Positions 17,745 through 27,360 of a stretch of DNA of 64,000 nt are shown here, piece after piece. This stretch comes from Mucilaginibacter myungsuensis (GTDB taxonomy: Bacteria; Bacteroidota; Bacteroidia; Sphingobacteriales; Sphingobacteriaceae): the NCBI RefSeq assembly GCF_015222005.1, contig NZ_JADFFL010000007.1, forward strand, positions 124,001-188,000. The letters run 5' to 3'. Position numbers and translations under genes: made by a program. Numbering within the stretch: position 1 is the first letter of the stretch; each line of letters opens with the position of its first letter. The notes beneath the pieces are model-generated. The model was not told the origin of the DNA. It worked only from the letters and a program-made list of their open reading frames with translations, and made no database searches.

Positions 17745-20700
17745 ATGCAGCTAACTAAGTTAGAGATAAAGGGTTTTAAGAGTTTCGGGGATAAGATCGT
17801 CATTAATTTTGACGAGGGGGTTACGGCTGTTGTAGGGCCTAATGGCTGCGGTAAATCTAACGTGGTCGATTCCATCCGCTGGGTATTGGGTGAGCAGAGT
17901 ACCCGGGCATTACGCTCGGAGAAGATGGAGAACATCATCTTTAATGGCAACAAAAGCCGTAAACCAGCTAATCTTGCCGAGGTGTCGCTGACGTTCGACA
18001 ATACCAAGAACATCCTCCCTACCGATTTCTCGCAAGTGACCATCACCCGCAAGCTTTATCGTAGCGGCGAGAGTGAATACCGACTAAATGATGTACAATG
18101 CCGCCTGAAAGACATCACAGACCTATTTTTGGATACTGGTATCGGATCCGACTCTTACTCGATCATCGAACTAAAGATGATCGACGAGATCATCACCAAT
18201 AAAGAGCACTCGCGCCGAAACCTGTTCGAAGAGGCATCGGGCATATCCAAATACAAGCTCCGCAAAAAACAAACGTTCAGCAAGTTAAAAGATACCGAAG
18301 CCGATCTTGAACGTGTGGAGGATCTGTTGTTCGAGATAGAAAAGAACTTAAAGACCTTAGAGAATCAGGCAAAAAAGACCGAACGGTATTATCGCTTGCG
18401 CGAGCAGTATAAGTCGTTAAGCATTATGCTGGCCTCGTTCCGTATTGTGATGTTCAGCGAGTCGCTGGCGCAGATAGAGGAACAGGAGCAATTGCAAAAA
18501 GAAGGCAAAAGCGGCATCCTGACCATGATAGACAAGATGGAGGCCGACCTGCAAAAGCAAAAACTGGACAGCCTTACCCGCGAGAAAAACTTATCGACAC
18601 AGCAAAAAGCCACTAACGAATATGTGGCCAAGATACGCGCTTACGAGAGCGAGAAAAAGATAAAGAACGAGCAACTCCGAAATCAGCAGGAGAAAGAAAA
18701 ACGCCTGACAGATGAGTTGGAGAAGGACCGCAACCAGCTGAACCACGTCCTCTACAACATCAAACGCCTGAACGAAGAGAAAGTCCAGGAAGACGAGAAC
18801 CTGGAAACGGTTCAGACCAAAGTAGCCGATCTAAAAGCCGCCGTTGATGAACTACGCGCCGAGCAAAACGAAAGCCGCAATGAGTTGAATGAGCTGAACA
18901 GCATTAACAACCGCCTGCAAAACCAGATCTACAAAGCCGAGAAGGACAGCGAGATACTACAGATACAGCAACAAGCCCTGGAGCAGGAAAGCCTGCGCAA
19001 TATGGAGGATGCGGAAGGCAAGGAAGTGGAATTATCGCACTTCAATACCGTTGTTGCCGAGCTAAAGTCGTCATTAGAAGTTTTTGAAAAAGAGCTGGAA
19101 CTGGCTGTAGATGCCGAGACCAAACTACAAGAACAGATAGTTATCAATGAGACGGAATTAACGGAGGTAAAAAGCGGCATAGCTGCTGAAGGCCGCCGTT
19201 TGGATGCCAAGCAGAACGAGTATAACCTGACCAAAAGTATGGTCGACAATCTGGAAGGTTTCCCCGAGTCGATACGTTTTTTAAAAAAGAACGCGGATTG
19301 GTCTAAGAACGCCCCCCTATTCAGCGATGTGCTTTTTTGCCGTGAGGAATATCGCGTAACGATAGAGAACTACCTGGAGCCGATGATGAACCACTACGTG
19401 GTAGAGAATTATGCCGAGGCGATCAGCGCGATCGAATTGCTCAGCAGTTCGTCGCGTGGCAGGGCGCAGTTCTTTATCCTGGGCAATTACCCGGTAGAGC
19501 CGGCGACCGCCGTTGTACATGGCGATTGGCTGCCTGCATTGAGCGTGGTTGAGGTGGAACAACGTTACCAACCATTGGTGAATCATCTGTTGAAGAACGT
19601 TTACCTGATCCATGAAAAGGCGGATAAAGGACTGGATACCCAGCCACTGCCTGATGGCGCCATTGTATTGAGCAAGACCGGTAAATTCAATAAGGCTAAA
19701 TATACCATGGCGGGCGGATCGGTCGGCTTATTTGAGGGTAAGCGTATCGGTCGCGCTAAAAATTTGGAGAATTTGGCTAAGGAGATCAAAGGGCTGGAAA
19801 GCCAGTTGGCTAAGTTAAAGAGCCGTTCGGAGGAGTTACAAGCCAACCTGGTCAACCTGCGCGCCCAAGGCAAAGCCGACGAGATCAAACAAAAGCAAAC
19901 TCAGTTGAACCAACTAAATACCGAACTGATCACGGTGAAGACCCGTCAGGAGCAGTATCAGGAATTTATTGAGAATAGCCGTAACCGTAAAGAGGACATT
20001 GCCCGCAAGATCACCAATATTATTGCAGAGATGGCCGCGCTTGCGCCGCAGCTGGTGACCTTTAAAGAGCAAAAAGAAACACAGGCAGAACTACTACAAG
20101 AGAAGCAAGCTGCATTTAATGAGTTGAATGAATACCTGACGGTGCAATCTAACGCCTACAATCAGGAGAACATCCGCTTTCACCAACAGCAAAATAAGGT
20201 ATCAAGCCTGCAAAAAGATCTGGACTATCGGGATACCCAGCAGGAAAGTTTGGAAACCCGCATCGCACAGAACAGCACCGAGTTGACATCGGTAAAAGAA
20301 AAGATACAGGAGATATTAAAACTGGCCGACCACTCTGACGATGACCTGTTAGAGATGTATGCCCAAAAAGAAGAACTTGAAAAGGCCGCTCAACAAGCCG
20401 AACAGGAATACTACGCCTGGAAAGGCCAGATCACCGAGGCAGAGAGCGAGATAGCACAACTACGCCGCAAAAAAGATAACGTGGAATTGCTCGAGGCAGA
20501 ACTGCGTGACAAAAAGACCAACTTGCGTGTTGACTTGAACTCCCTGAAAGAGCGCCTTTCGGTAGAATTTAATATCGACATAGAAGACCTGCTGAACGCC
20601 GAAATACCCGAAGGCGAGAACGAAGCAGACCTGCGCGACCGCACCGAAAAAATGAAACGCCAGCTGGACGAATTCGGTGCGATAAACCCAATGGCAGTAG

Positions 20701-21281
20701 AGGCCTATGCCGAGATGAACGAGCGCTATACCTTCATCCAGGCACAAAAGAAGGATCTGAATGAGGCCAAAGCATCGCTATTAGCCACTATCCAGGAGAT
20801 AGACGAAACCGCTAAAGAGAAATTCATGGCAGCGTTCATCCACGTGCGCGAGAATTTTATCCACGTGTTCCGCTCGCTGTTTAACGAGGAAGACTCATGC
20901 GACCTGATCCTGACCGATCCTCAACATCCCTTGGAATCGGATATCGATATCATCGCTAAGCCAAAAGGCAAACGCCCGCTATCGATCAATCAATTATCAG
21001 GCGGCGAAAAAACTTTGACAGCTACGGCTATCTTGTTCTCGCTCTACCTGTTAAAACCTGCTCCCTTCTGTATCTTTGATGAGGTGGATGCGCCACTGGA
21101 TGATACCAATATCGATAAGTTCAACAACATCATCCGCAAGTTCAGTAACCAGTCGCAGTTCATCATCGTATCGCACAACAAACGGACCATCGCCAGTACC
21201 GATGTGATCTATGGCGTGACCATGGTAGAGCAGGGTGTATCGCGCGTGGTGCCGGTTGACTTGAGGGAATTGGCGGACTGA
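17745..21281 (+). CDS. smc: Chromosome segregation protein SMC
   Basis: 1178 residues from the ATG at 17745 (protein begins MQLTKLEIKGFKSFGDK, the normal SMC start). In-frame ATG codons from 17658 only translate the upstream heptamer repeat. The N-terminal head has Walker A VVGPNGCGKSN and the RSEKMENIIFNG segment; long coiled coils flank a hinge at about 510-670; the C-terminal head has signature LSGGEKTLTATAILFSLYL and Walker B FCIFDEVDAPLDD. SMC folds and segregates chromosomes with ScpA/ScpB, which are not in this window. Length is normal. Confidence 0.97.
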   Translation: MQLTKLEIKGFKSFGDKIVINFDEGVTAVVGPNGCGKSNVVDSIRWVLGEQSTRALRSEKMENIIFNGNKSRKPANLAEVSLTFDNTKNILPTDFSQVTITRKLYRSGESEYRLNDVQCRLKDITDLFLDTGIGSDSYSIIELKMIDEIITNKEHSRRNLFEEASGISKYKLRKKQTFSKLKDTEADLERVEDLLFEIEKNLKTLENQAKKTERYYRLREQYKSLSIMLASFRIVMFSESLAQIEEQEQLQKEGKSGILTMIDKMEADLQKQKLDSLTREKNLSTQQKATNEYVAKIRAYESEKKIKNEQLRNQQEKEKRLTDELEKDRNQLNHVLYNIKRLNEEKVQEDENLETVQTKVADLKAAVDELRAEQNESRNELNELNSINNRLQNQIYKAEKDSEILQIQQQALEQESLRNMEDAEGKEVELSHFNTVVAELKSSLEVFEKELELAVDAETKLQEQIVINETELTEVKSGIAAEGRRLDAKQNEYNLTKSMVDNLEGFPESIRFLKKNADWSKNAPLFSDVLFCREEYRVTIENYLEPMMNHYVVENYAEAISAIELLSSSSRGRAQFFILGNYPVEPATAVVHGDWLPALSVVEVEQRYQPLVNHLLKNVYLIHEKADKGLDTQPLPDGAIVLSKTGKFNKAKYTMAGGSVGLFEGKRIGRAKNLENLAKEIKGLESQLAKLKSRSEELQANLVNLRAQGKADEIKQKQTQLNQLNTELITVKTRQEQYQEFIENSRNRKEDIARKITNIIAEMAALAPQLVTFKEQKETQAELLQEKQAAFNELNEYLTVQSNAYNQENIRFHQQQNKVSSLQKDLDYRDTQQESLETRIAQNSTELTSVKEKIQEILKLADHSDDDLLEMYAQKEELEKAAQQAEQEYYAWKGQITEAESEIAQLRRKKDNVELLEAELRDKKTNLRVDLNSLKERLSVEFNIDIEDLLNAEIPEGENEADLRDRTEKMKRQLDEFGAINPMAVEAYAEMNERYTFIQAQKKDLNEAKASLLATIQEIDETAKEKFMAAFIHVRENFIHVFRSLFNEEDSCDLILTDPQHPLESDIDIIAKPKGKRPLSINQLSGGEKTLTATAILFSLYLLKPAPFCIFDEVDAPLDDTNIDKFNNIIRKFSNQSQFIIVSHNKRTIASTDVIYGVTMVEQGVSRVVPVDLRELAD

Positions 21282-21298
21282 TGATCAGTGATCAGTGT
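21282..21298. repeat. TGATCAG heptamer pair after smc
   Basis: TGATCAG is repeated twice directly after the smc stop codon. The same word follows the stop codons of the arginine decarboxylase gene (11147) and the barrel gene (27361). Confidence 0.7.
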
Positions 21299-21397
21299 CG
21301 GACTTGTTTACGAAAATAGGTTTAATTACAAACTGCGAAATACGCATCAAAAACGCGTTACAAACTGCAAAATAACGCTGTTTTTTGATACTTTTTT

Positions 21398-21439
21398 AAA
21401 CAAGAAAAGCAATTGTTTTGGCCATTGCTTTTCTTGTTT
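21398..21439. terminator. Bidirectional terminator between smc and the S41 peptidase gene
   Basis: Perfect 16-bp arms, AAACAAGAAAAGCAAT (21398-21413) and ATTGCTTTTCTTGTTT (21424-21439), with a 10-base loop, between convergent genes. Confidence 0.85.
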
Positions 21440-21455
21440 AATGTATCGATATGAT

Positions 21456-22994
21456 CTATTGTTTTAGCTTTGGACCGGTGATGATCATACCTTGCAGGCT
21501 TTTCTTTTCGGTCATATGAGCAAAGTCGGCCTGGGTTTGTTCTGATAGTTGACTGCCACCTGTGCTTTGTATCTGCAGGTCGACAGAATTTGTGTAAACA
21601 CCGTTACTGATGTAGTTAAGGGCTTGGGCTAACAAACGTTCGGTAGGGTCGCCGAACTCTTTGGTGAGGTCATCTGTAGCATATTTGCCCGGGTAAGTGG
21701 CGGAACCGGGTGTCATACCGGTAAAATAACCACCCTGGCCTTGTGAGTTTTTGGTCTCGAATTCGGGGATATACATCTCGTACTTGCCTATCCTGATATC
21801 AAAGAAACCAACAGGTTTACCATAAGTTGTGGTACCGATCATCTGCACGTTCATGTACGGTTTTAAGCTATTGATGACCAACTCGCTCGATGATGCCGTC
21901 GAACTACCCACCAAAAAGAATACCCTATTAAGATTAAGAGAGCCCTTTTTAGCTACTTTAGAAGTTTGTGCATCTAAAGAAAAATCTATGTCGGAGTAAT
22001 TATACAATTGATTGTTCTCATTTTTCCGAACCTGATTTTTCAGCAATACGGCCTTATTGGAGGTTAACAAAGGGTTAAAATAGGCACTGTAAAGTACTTT
22101 ACCATTGGCAGATGACGGCACGATCAGGTCGGCCAGGTATTCAGCCGTGGTGGTGTAGCCACCTAAATTGTATCTAAAGTCAACCACAAGGTCGGAGCAA
22201 CCCGCGGTCGCAAAGTCGCTGAATGCGTTGTCCAGAGCGGTCTGTGTGCTGGATAAACTTACAAAGCTGTTGAATACGATATAACCCACCTTTTTGCCGC
22301 TACCGTCGGATAGTACTTTGGTAGTGATCACCGGGTTTATTTTGTAGCTGGCGGTATTCAAGGTTACGGTCATTGTGCTCGCATCAGGCTTTTTTAACAC
22401 CAATGTAATGCTGCTGTTCTGATAGATAGCATTAGTTAAAAAATTCAAATTAGCGTTATTATCGGCGCTCAGAGCTGTCCGCCCGTTAACGCTGGTGATC
22501 TGGTAACCGCGTTTGATCCCGGCCAAACCGGCAGGCGATCCGCTGTAAACATACTTCACCCTCAGATCATTAACACCTGCATAAGAAGGCAGAAAACCGA
22601 AATCACCGGTCACGGCATTTAACCTATTTGACGAAGAGGCCAGATCGATAGTCGAATATTTAGCCTGGGTAGATCCGGCCGAATAAAACTCGTAAGCCAC
22701 GCCTGTGGTCGGGTTTTTTTTGTATTGAGACAGTTGAAAAACTTCTAATTGCAGCGAACTCAATTCATCAGTACCGGCAAATGATCTTGGGTTAAACGCG
22801 GCATAATCAGGCAAGGCATCGCTCCAATAATAAGCTTCTTTGGCGTACAGATAAACCGAATCGCGAAGTTTATCGATACCTGAAACAGAAACCAGGGGGT
22901 CTACAGGGGTTGGCTCAGTAGCAGCAGGGGTACTTTTTTTGCAGGCCGTAAGCGCACTTATAGCTAAAACTGCCACCAATAGCATTTTCTTCAT
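21456..22994 (-). CDS. S41 family lipoprotein peptidase (copy B)
   Basis: 512 residues. Lipoprotein signal MKKMLLVAVLAISALTAC, then a small N-terminal helical region, a PDZ-like domain (about 155-205, YSGSPAGLAGIKRGYQITSVNG) and a C-terminal-processing-peptidase domain. The catalytic serine is expected in SSTASSSELVINSL and the lysine in TYGKPVGF, as in CtpA/Tsp (TFGK). DLVVDFRYNLGGYTT is the usual substrate-pocket strand. It is a periplasmic or outer-membrane-anchored protease. It lies head to tail with a paralogue of almost equal length. Confidence 0.85.
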   Translation of the reverse strand: MKKMLLVAVLAISALTACKKSTPAATEPTPVDPLVSVSGIDKLRDSVYLYAKEAYYWSDALPDYAAFNPRSFAGTDELSSLQLEVFQLSQYKKNPTTGVAYEFYSAGSTQAKYSTIDLASSSNRLNAVTGDFGFLPSYAGVNDLRVKYVYSGSPAGLAGIKRGYQITSVNGRTALSADNNANLNFLTNAIYQNSSITLVLKKPDASTMTVTLNTASYKINPVITTKVLSDGSGKKVGYIVFNSFVSLSSTQTALDNAFSDFATAGCSDLVVDFRYNLGGYTTTAEYLADLIVPSSANGKVLYSAYFNPLLTSNKAVLLKNQVRKNENNQLYNYSDIDFSLDAQTSKVAKKGSLNLNRVFFLVGSSTASSSELVINSLKPYMNVQMIGTTTYGKPVGFFDIRIGKYEMYIPEFETKNSQGQGGYFTGMTPGSATYPGKYATDDLTKEFGDPTERLLAQALNYISNGVYTNSVDLQIQSTGGSQLSEQTQADFAHMTEKKSLQGMIITGPKLKQ

Positions 22995-23071
22995 TATTAA
23001 TATTTATTGTACATATATACGTTATAACCTGTATAAAAGTGCGCGTTATCGCAAAATATTTTCGCACCAAA

Positions 23072-23106
23072 CAAAAAAGCTAAAGACGTTGGTCCTTAGC
23101 TTTTTG
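23072..23106 (-). terminator. Hairpin between the two S41 peptidase genes
   Basis: AAAAAGCTAAAGAC and GTCCTTAGCTTTTT form a near-perfect stem (one mismatch) with T runs on both strands, just after the stop codon of the upstream copy, so the two peptidase genes are probably transcribed separately. Confidence 0.75.
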
Positions 23107-23127
23107 TATATCGCTCGGTATAGCTTA

Positions 23128-24624
23128 TTATTTTTTAAGCTTTGGCGCTTTATCCATCACCATTCCGTTGAAGCCTTCCGCACCAACTGACTGTTGAATT
23201 GCGGTTTGCGTTCCGGTACTTTGTACCTTAAGGGTAGCACCGTAAGTGCCGGTAGCGACAAAATTTAGCGCGTGTTGCAATAATTTCTCAGTAGGATCAC
23301 CAAAGTCCTTGGTCAGGTCATCGGCATCATTTACACCAGGGTACTCGGTACTGCCGGGTAACATACCAGTATAGTAACCACCTTGTCCTTGCGAGTTCTT
23401 TGTCTCGAACTGCGATACGTATAACTGATACTTGTTGATGTTCATGGCGAAAAACCCTACCGGTTTGCCATAAGTATTTCGTCCGATCAGTTTAACGTCC
23501 ATGTGGGGACGAAGATTATTGATGGTCAGCTCGCTGGCCGATGCAGTTGATCCGGTCACGATGAAAAATACGCGGTTCACATTCAAATTACCGCGTTTAG
23601 CAAATTTAACAGTATTGCCTGCTAACGAGTAATCTATCTGAGCGTAATTATAATATTTGCCGTCCGAGTACTTAAAATACTGATTTTTTAGCAATTGAGC
23701 CTGACCATTGGTCAGTATGCTATTATAGTAAGTAGCGTACATAGTGGTATTGTTTTTTGCCGCTGGTGCTATCATATTAGTAAGCGTTTCGGCTGTGGAC
23801 ACATACCCGCCACCATTATACCTAAGGTCCACCACCAGATCGGTCACATTGTTGGTTGCAAAATAATTCATGGCCGTTTCTAACCTGCTTTGCGCATTGG
23901 CCGGCGAAGTGAATGAATTTAAAACCATATAGCCGACTTTTTTACCATTGCCCTGATCAAACATTTTGTAAGTGATCACCGGGTTTACAGTATAGCTACT
24001 TGAATTAAGCGTTACGCTGTAAGTTGTGTTATCACCGCGGCGCAAGGTCATATTGATGGGTGTAGTACCCAAAGCATTTACAACAAAATTATAATCGGCT
24101 GTTAGGCCCAAATTCAGATCGCTGCGACCGTTTATAGCCGTGATCTGTTCGCCACGGTGCAGGTTGGCGTTACCCGCTGCCGACCCCTCGTAAACGTACC
24201 TTACCCGCATATCAGTAGCGGATACCGAAGTGACCGCGAAACCAAAATCGGCACGCGAGCCACCAAGCTGTTCACTGGTTTGCCCGTTGTCTATAAAAGA
24301 GTACTTAGCCCTACCCGGCGAATTTGCAACGTATTCATAAGCTAAGTTATTGGCAGGATTGATCGCGTATAATGCCAAGGCATTTACCTCGTTACTTAAA
24401 GCGGCTGCCTCGGTCGTGCCGCTAAAATTGCGTGGCTGAACGGCATCATAAGCAGGGATCTGGTTATTCCAGTAGTAAGTTTCTTTAGTGTAAAGATATA
24501 TCGAGTCTTTAATAAGATCTATCGTGCTCCCTTGCACGCCAGGTTCTGTCACCTGAGTTTTCTTTCGGCATGCACCCAATAGTACCACCAAGCATAGCAT
24601 GGCTGCGTAACAAATTTTCTTCAT
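23128..24624 (-). CDS. S41 family lipoprotein peptidase (copy A)
   Basis: About 498 residues from the ATG at 24624 (MKKICYAAMLCLVVLLGAC, lipobox LGAC). Layout is the same as the neighbouring copy: PDZ-like region YEGSAAGNANLHRGEQITAING, strand DLVVDLRYNGGGYVS, catalytic Ser in GSTASASELTINNL and Lys in NTYGKPVGF, and near-identical C-terminal segment TKNSQGQGGYYTGM. The shared long motifs show a local gene duplication. Substrates unknown. Confidence 0.85.
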   Translation of the reverse strand: MKKICYAAMLCLVVLLGACRKKTQVTEPGVQGSTIDLIKDSIYLYTKETYYWNNQIPAYDAVQPRNFSGTTEAAALSNEVNALALYAINPANNLAYEYVANSPGRAKYSFIDNGQTSEQLGGSRADFGFAVTSVSATDMRVRYVYEGSAAGNANLHRGEQITAINGRSDLNLGLTADYNFVVNALGTTPINMTLRRGDNTTYSVTLNSSSYTVNPVITYKMFDQGNGKKVGYMVLNSFTSPANAQSRLETAMNYFATNNVTDLVVDLRYNGGGYVSTAETLTNMIAPAAKNNTTMYATYYNSILTNGQAQLLKNQYFKYSDGKYYNYAQIDYSLAGNTVKFAKRGNLNVNRVFFIVTGSTASASELTINNLRPHMDVKLIGRNTYGKPVGFFAMNINKYQLYVSQFETKNSQGQGGYYTGMLPGSTEYPGVNDADDLTKDFGDPTEKLLQHALNFVATGTYGATLKVQSTGTQTAIQQSVGAEGFNGMVMDKAPKLKK

Positions 24625-24680
24625 ATAACGGTATTTGATCAAGTTTAACTCTTTAACGCAACTTACACAACATAAGTTGT

Positions 24681-25295
24681 TTAAGTTAATAAAATATCTT
24701 CAGTCAATAAAAAGTCTATTCCGGCCGCCTGTGCGCACCGTTCGTCGGCATCAGCGGTGCCTATCATGACCATGTCCCGGCGTTGTAGCTGGTGCTCGCC
24801 GATCAGTTTCAGCATAATGTCAGGCTCGGGTTTTGGGGCTATCTCATCAGCAAAATAGCATATTAGATATTTTTCCAACCCATGCCATTCTACCTGTTTA
24901 AGCTTGTTCAGTTGTGTTTCAGGATCACCGTTAGTGACAATGAATATCTTTTTCCTGTCGACAACTATCTCCTGCATCAGCTGCAGCATTTTATGGTAAA
25001 GCAGCAACTTTAAAGGCAGCTGCGCATTTTTATGCAGATGATGAAAGTTGAAACGATATTTTTCGTCGAGCTTAAATTTCTCCTGCAATTTATCAAACAC
25101 CTTATCCCTTCCCTCCTCTTCAAAGGTCTTCACCATCAGATCTACCAAAACCTTTGCATCCAATAACTCGGTGTATTCCAAAAATCCGGCAAACAGGTAA
25201 TAGACCTGGTACAGATAGTCTTTTTCGGGATACAGCACGTTATCCAGTTCAAAAACAAAGGCTTGTTTGCCGGCGGCTATGTCTTTATACTGCAT
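24681..25295 (-). CDS. HAD-superfamily protein with lost catalytic residues
   Basis: About 204 residues from the ATG at 25295 (MQYKDIAAGKQAFVFELDN). The fold follows HAD phosphatases of the YjjG/pyrimidine-nucleotidase type: motif I region FVFELDNVLYP, motif II IFIVTNGD, motif III APKPEPD and motif IV MIGTADADERCAQAAG. However, the motif I nucleophile Asp is Glu (ELDN instead of DLDx) and the first acidic residue of motif IV is Thr (GTAD instead of GDSx). It may be a non-catalytic or altered member. Its start overlaps the end of the next gene upstream by 11 bases, so the two are coupled. Confidence 0.75.
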   Translation of the reverse strand: MQYKDIAAGKQAFVFELDNVLYPEKDYLYQVYYLFAGFLEYTELLDAKVLVDLMVKTFEEEGRDKVFDKLQEKFKLDEKYRFNFHHLHKNAQLPLKLLLYHKMLQLMQEIVVDRKKIFIVTNGDPETQLNKLKQVEWHGLEKYLICYFADEIAPKPEPDIMLKLIGEHQLQRRDMVMIGTADADERCAQAAGIDFLLTEDILLT

Positions 25296-25593
25296 CGTTC
25301 CCTGATAAAATGGTGATACCATATTCGCCGAATAACAGTTCCGCTTCCCGCAGCAATTCAAATTCGGTTGGATGTAGTGCGTAAATAGTGGTGATGTCAT
25401 TATCAAGCCCCAGCGCCAGCATTTTATGGGCGTAAGAGCCATAGGCAGGATCGGGCAAAACGATCATGCTACCGTTCCTGATCATCAATTGCGGTAGTTC
25501 CTGATAGTCGCCAAGGATCACCTCCGCGCTGTTCAATTTACTTTTAAGTTGATAGGCTGCTGTAGATGCAGCCCCGGTGATGAGTATCTTCAA
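25285..25593 (-). CDS. Rossmann-like mini-protein
   Basis: 102 residues. The N-terminus MKILITGAASTAAYQLKSKL is a beta-strand and glycine loop of Rossmann type, followed by strands VILGD, MIVLPD and ITTIYALHP and a final LLREAELLFGEYGITIL. It resembles the small domain that precedes ATP-grasp domains, without the ATP-grasp part; that is only a resemblance. Placed 5 bases after the LolD-like gene and overlapping the HAD gene, so the three form one operon. Function unknown. Confidence 0.6.
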   Translation of the reverse strand: MKILITGAASTAAYQLKSKLNSAEVILGDYQELPQLMIRNGSMIVLPDPAYGSYAHKMLALGLDNDITTIYALHPTEFELLREAELLFGEYGITILSGNDAV

Positions 25594-25598
25594 TGCTA

Positions 25599-26258
25599 TT
25601 ATGCTGTAATTAAACCATCTTTCATAATGATCTTGCGGTCTGATAGGTCCGACAGGTCATCGTTATGGGTAACGATCACAAAGGTTTGGTTAAACTCTTT
25701 ACGCAAGCGGATAAACAACTCGTGCAGATCGCGGGCGTTGGCCGAATCGAGATTACCCGATGGCTCATCGGCAAAGATCAGATCTGGTTTGTTGATCAGC
25801 GCACGGGCCACTGCCACACGTTGTTGCTCGCCACCAGATAGTTGCGCGGGTTTATGCGTTGCCCTGTCAGCCAGGCCCAGCATATCTAACAGCTCCATAC
25901 CCCGTTTCTCTGCCTCGGCCTTTGCTGTCCCGGCGATGAACGCAGGGATGCAGATATTCTCTAACGCGTTAAACTCGGCTAGCAAATGGTGAAATTGAAA
26001 TATGAAACCGATCTTGCGGTTTCGGAAATCGCTGATCTGAGTGCCATTTAATTTATTCAGCTCGTGCTCATTAAAAAAAAGCTGGCCCGAATCGGGCTTA
26101 TCCAACGTGCTCAGGATATTGAGCAGCGTACTCTTACCCGCGCCCGAAGCGCCAACGATGGCTACGATCTCGCCCTTGTTGACCGTCAGGCTAACGCCTT
26201 TTAAAATATGCAGTTTACCGAACGATCTATTAATATCAATTGCCTTGAGCATAGCCAA
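25599..26258 (-). CDS. ABC transporter ATP-binding protein, LolD-like
   Basis: 219 residues with Walker A IVGASGAGKSTLL, Q-loop FIFQFHHLL, signature LSGGEQQRVAVARAL and Walker B LIFADEPSGNLDS. The NLDS after Walker B and the FHHLLAEFNALENICIPAFI stretch are typical of the LolD/MacB class, which drives LolC/E or MacB-type permeases; LolD moves lipoproteins from the inner membrane. No permease gene is adjacent. First gene of an operon with the Rossmann-like and HAD genes. Start could be the Met two codons in. Confidence 0.85.
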   Translation of the reverse strand: MAMLKAIDINRSFGKLHILKGVSLTVNKGEIVAIVGASGAGKSTLLNILSTLDKPDSGQLFFNEHELNKLNGTQISDFRNRKIGFIFQFHHLLAEFNALENICIPAFIAGTAKAEAEKRGMELLDMLGLADRATHKPAQLSGGEQQRVAVARALINKPDLIFADEPSGNLDSANARDLHELFIRLRKEFNQTFVIVTHNDDLSDLSDRKIIMKDGLITA

Positions 26259-26358
26259 AGGTAATGGTTTTGCGCCTTTGTTAGGCTTAGGTCGCGCAGC
26301 AATTATTTTTAAAACCGACAGCCCATATTAAATGTATATGATGATATTATTTTCATCG

Positions 26359-27360
26359 ATGCCTAAAAACGTTACCCTATCGCTTAAACTATTGGTTACG
26401 ATATGCCTTGTGTGCATTAGTGTTACTATTACAAATGCGCAGATCAGCCCACCGCTGACAGGTTCCAGAACGGACACAGTTGCTGATAAAACCAAAGCAA
26501 CCCGTATCGTTAACCAAAACTTTGATAACATTTACTTGCAGAACGCCCGTATATCCACCTTCGGTAACGAATATGGGCAGCCGATACCAACCCAGTTAGT
26601 GGCCGACCTGACCGGAAACTTTGTGGTGTTCGCTACGCCAAAGTCGCGCTTGGCATTCATTTTTAATCCGAGGGTAAAGTTGAGATTGCTAAGTACTCCC
26701 GGCGCCCCGGTCAAGTCGCCAAGTTATATGCCGGGCGGTACGCTTTATTATCGCATTAACAGGGATGACCTTAACCCGTCATTTCTGTCGGCCTCTTATT
26801 CGCATCACTCTAACGGTGTCCGGGGACCGACCTTAAACCCTAACGGGACCTTCAATACCGACAGCGGTAAATTCACCACCAATTTTTATACGCTGGCCTA
26901 CACACACGGGAAACGTATAGACCATTTTAACACGATCAGTAACCGTTACGAAACGCTTGGGATTGAACTACATTCGGCTTTGGTAGGTACGGGATATTCG
27001 GAAGCATTGAAAGACCGCTATGGTTTTGTAAGGCTGAATGGCAACTTTATGTACAACCTGGCCAAAGCCGGGCCTGACGCTATTGACGGTAACCGAACAT
27101 TCAATAATTGGATGCGGTTACAGATCGAGTTTAGTTATATACTGGATAAATATGACAACTATGGTACGGGCGATATCAGTAAGCGATTAAATATCAGTGC
27201 CCTGTACTTTTATCAATTTCCCTTCATGCAAAATGTAGCGCTAATGGCTGGCGGAGGTTACCGTGGGCAGGATGACTATAACATCTTCTTCCAGAATAGC
27301 TACGCGTACTTTACCGTGGGCGTGGCGGCCGGTGTGTCATTCGGGTTTCATCATAAGTAG
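26359..27360 (+). CDS. Outer-membrane barrel with OMPLA-like HxSNG motif
   Basis: About 333 residues from the ATG at 26359, giving signal peptide MPKNVTLSLKLLVTICLVCISVTITNAQ. The mature protein is rich in amphipathic strands and ends in aromatic residues (YFTVGVAAGVSFGFHHK), as expected of an outer-membrane beta-barrel. On one strand it has SASYSHHSNGVRG (His149, Ser151, Asn152, Gly153), the same spacing as the His-Ser of outer-membrane phospholipase A (HQSNG) and similar to PagL (HYSN). Phospholipase or lipid A deacylase activity is therefore possible; no test can be made here. Several ATG codons precede the chosen start. Confidence 0.7.
   Translation: MPKNVTLSLKLLVTICLVCISVTITNAQISPPLTGSRTDTVADKTKATRIVNQNFDNIYLQNARISTFGNEYGQPIPTQLVADLTGNFVVFATPKSRLAFIFNPRVKLRLLSTPGAPVKSPSYMPGGTLYYRINRDDLNPSFLSASYSHHSNGVRGPTLNPNGTFNTDSGKFTTNFYTLAYTHGKRIDHFNTISNRYETLGIELHSALVGTGYSEALKDRYGFVRLNGNFMYNLAKAGPDAIDGNRTFNNWMRLQIEFSYILDKYDNYGTGDISKRLNISALYFYQFPFMQNVALMAGGGYRGQDDYNIFFQNSYAYFTVGVAAGVSFGFHHK

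Noticed and set aside
24681..25442. Longer start for the HAD protein (25442)
   Set aside because: The extra 49 residues overlap the Rossmann mini-protein gene almost halfway and do not resemble HAD N-termini; the ATG at 25295 does.
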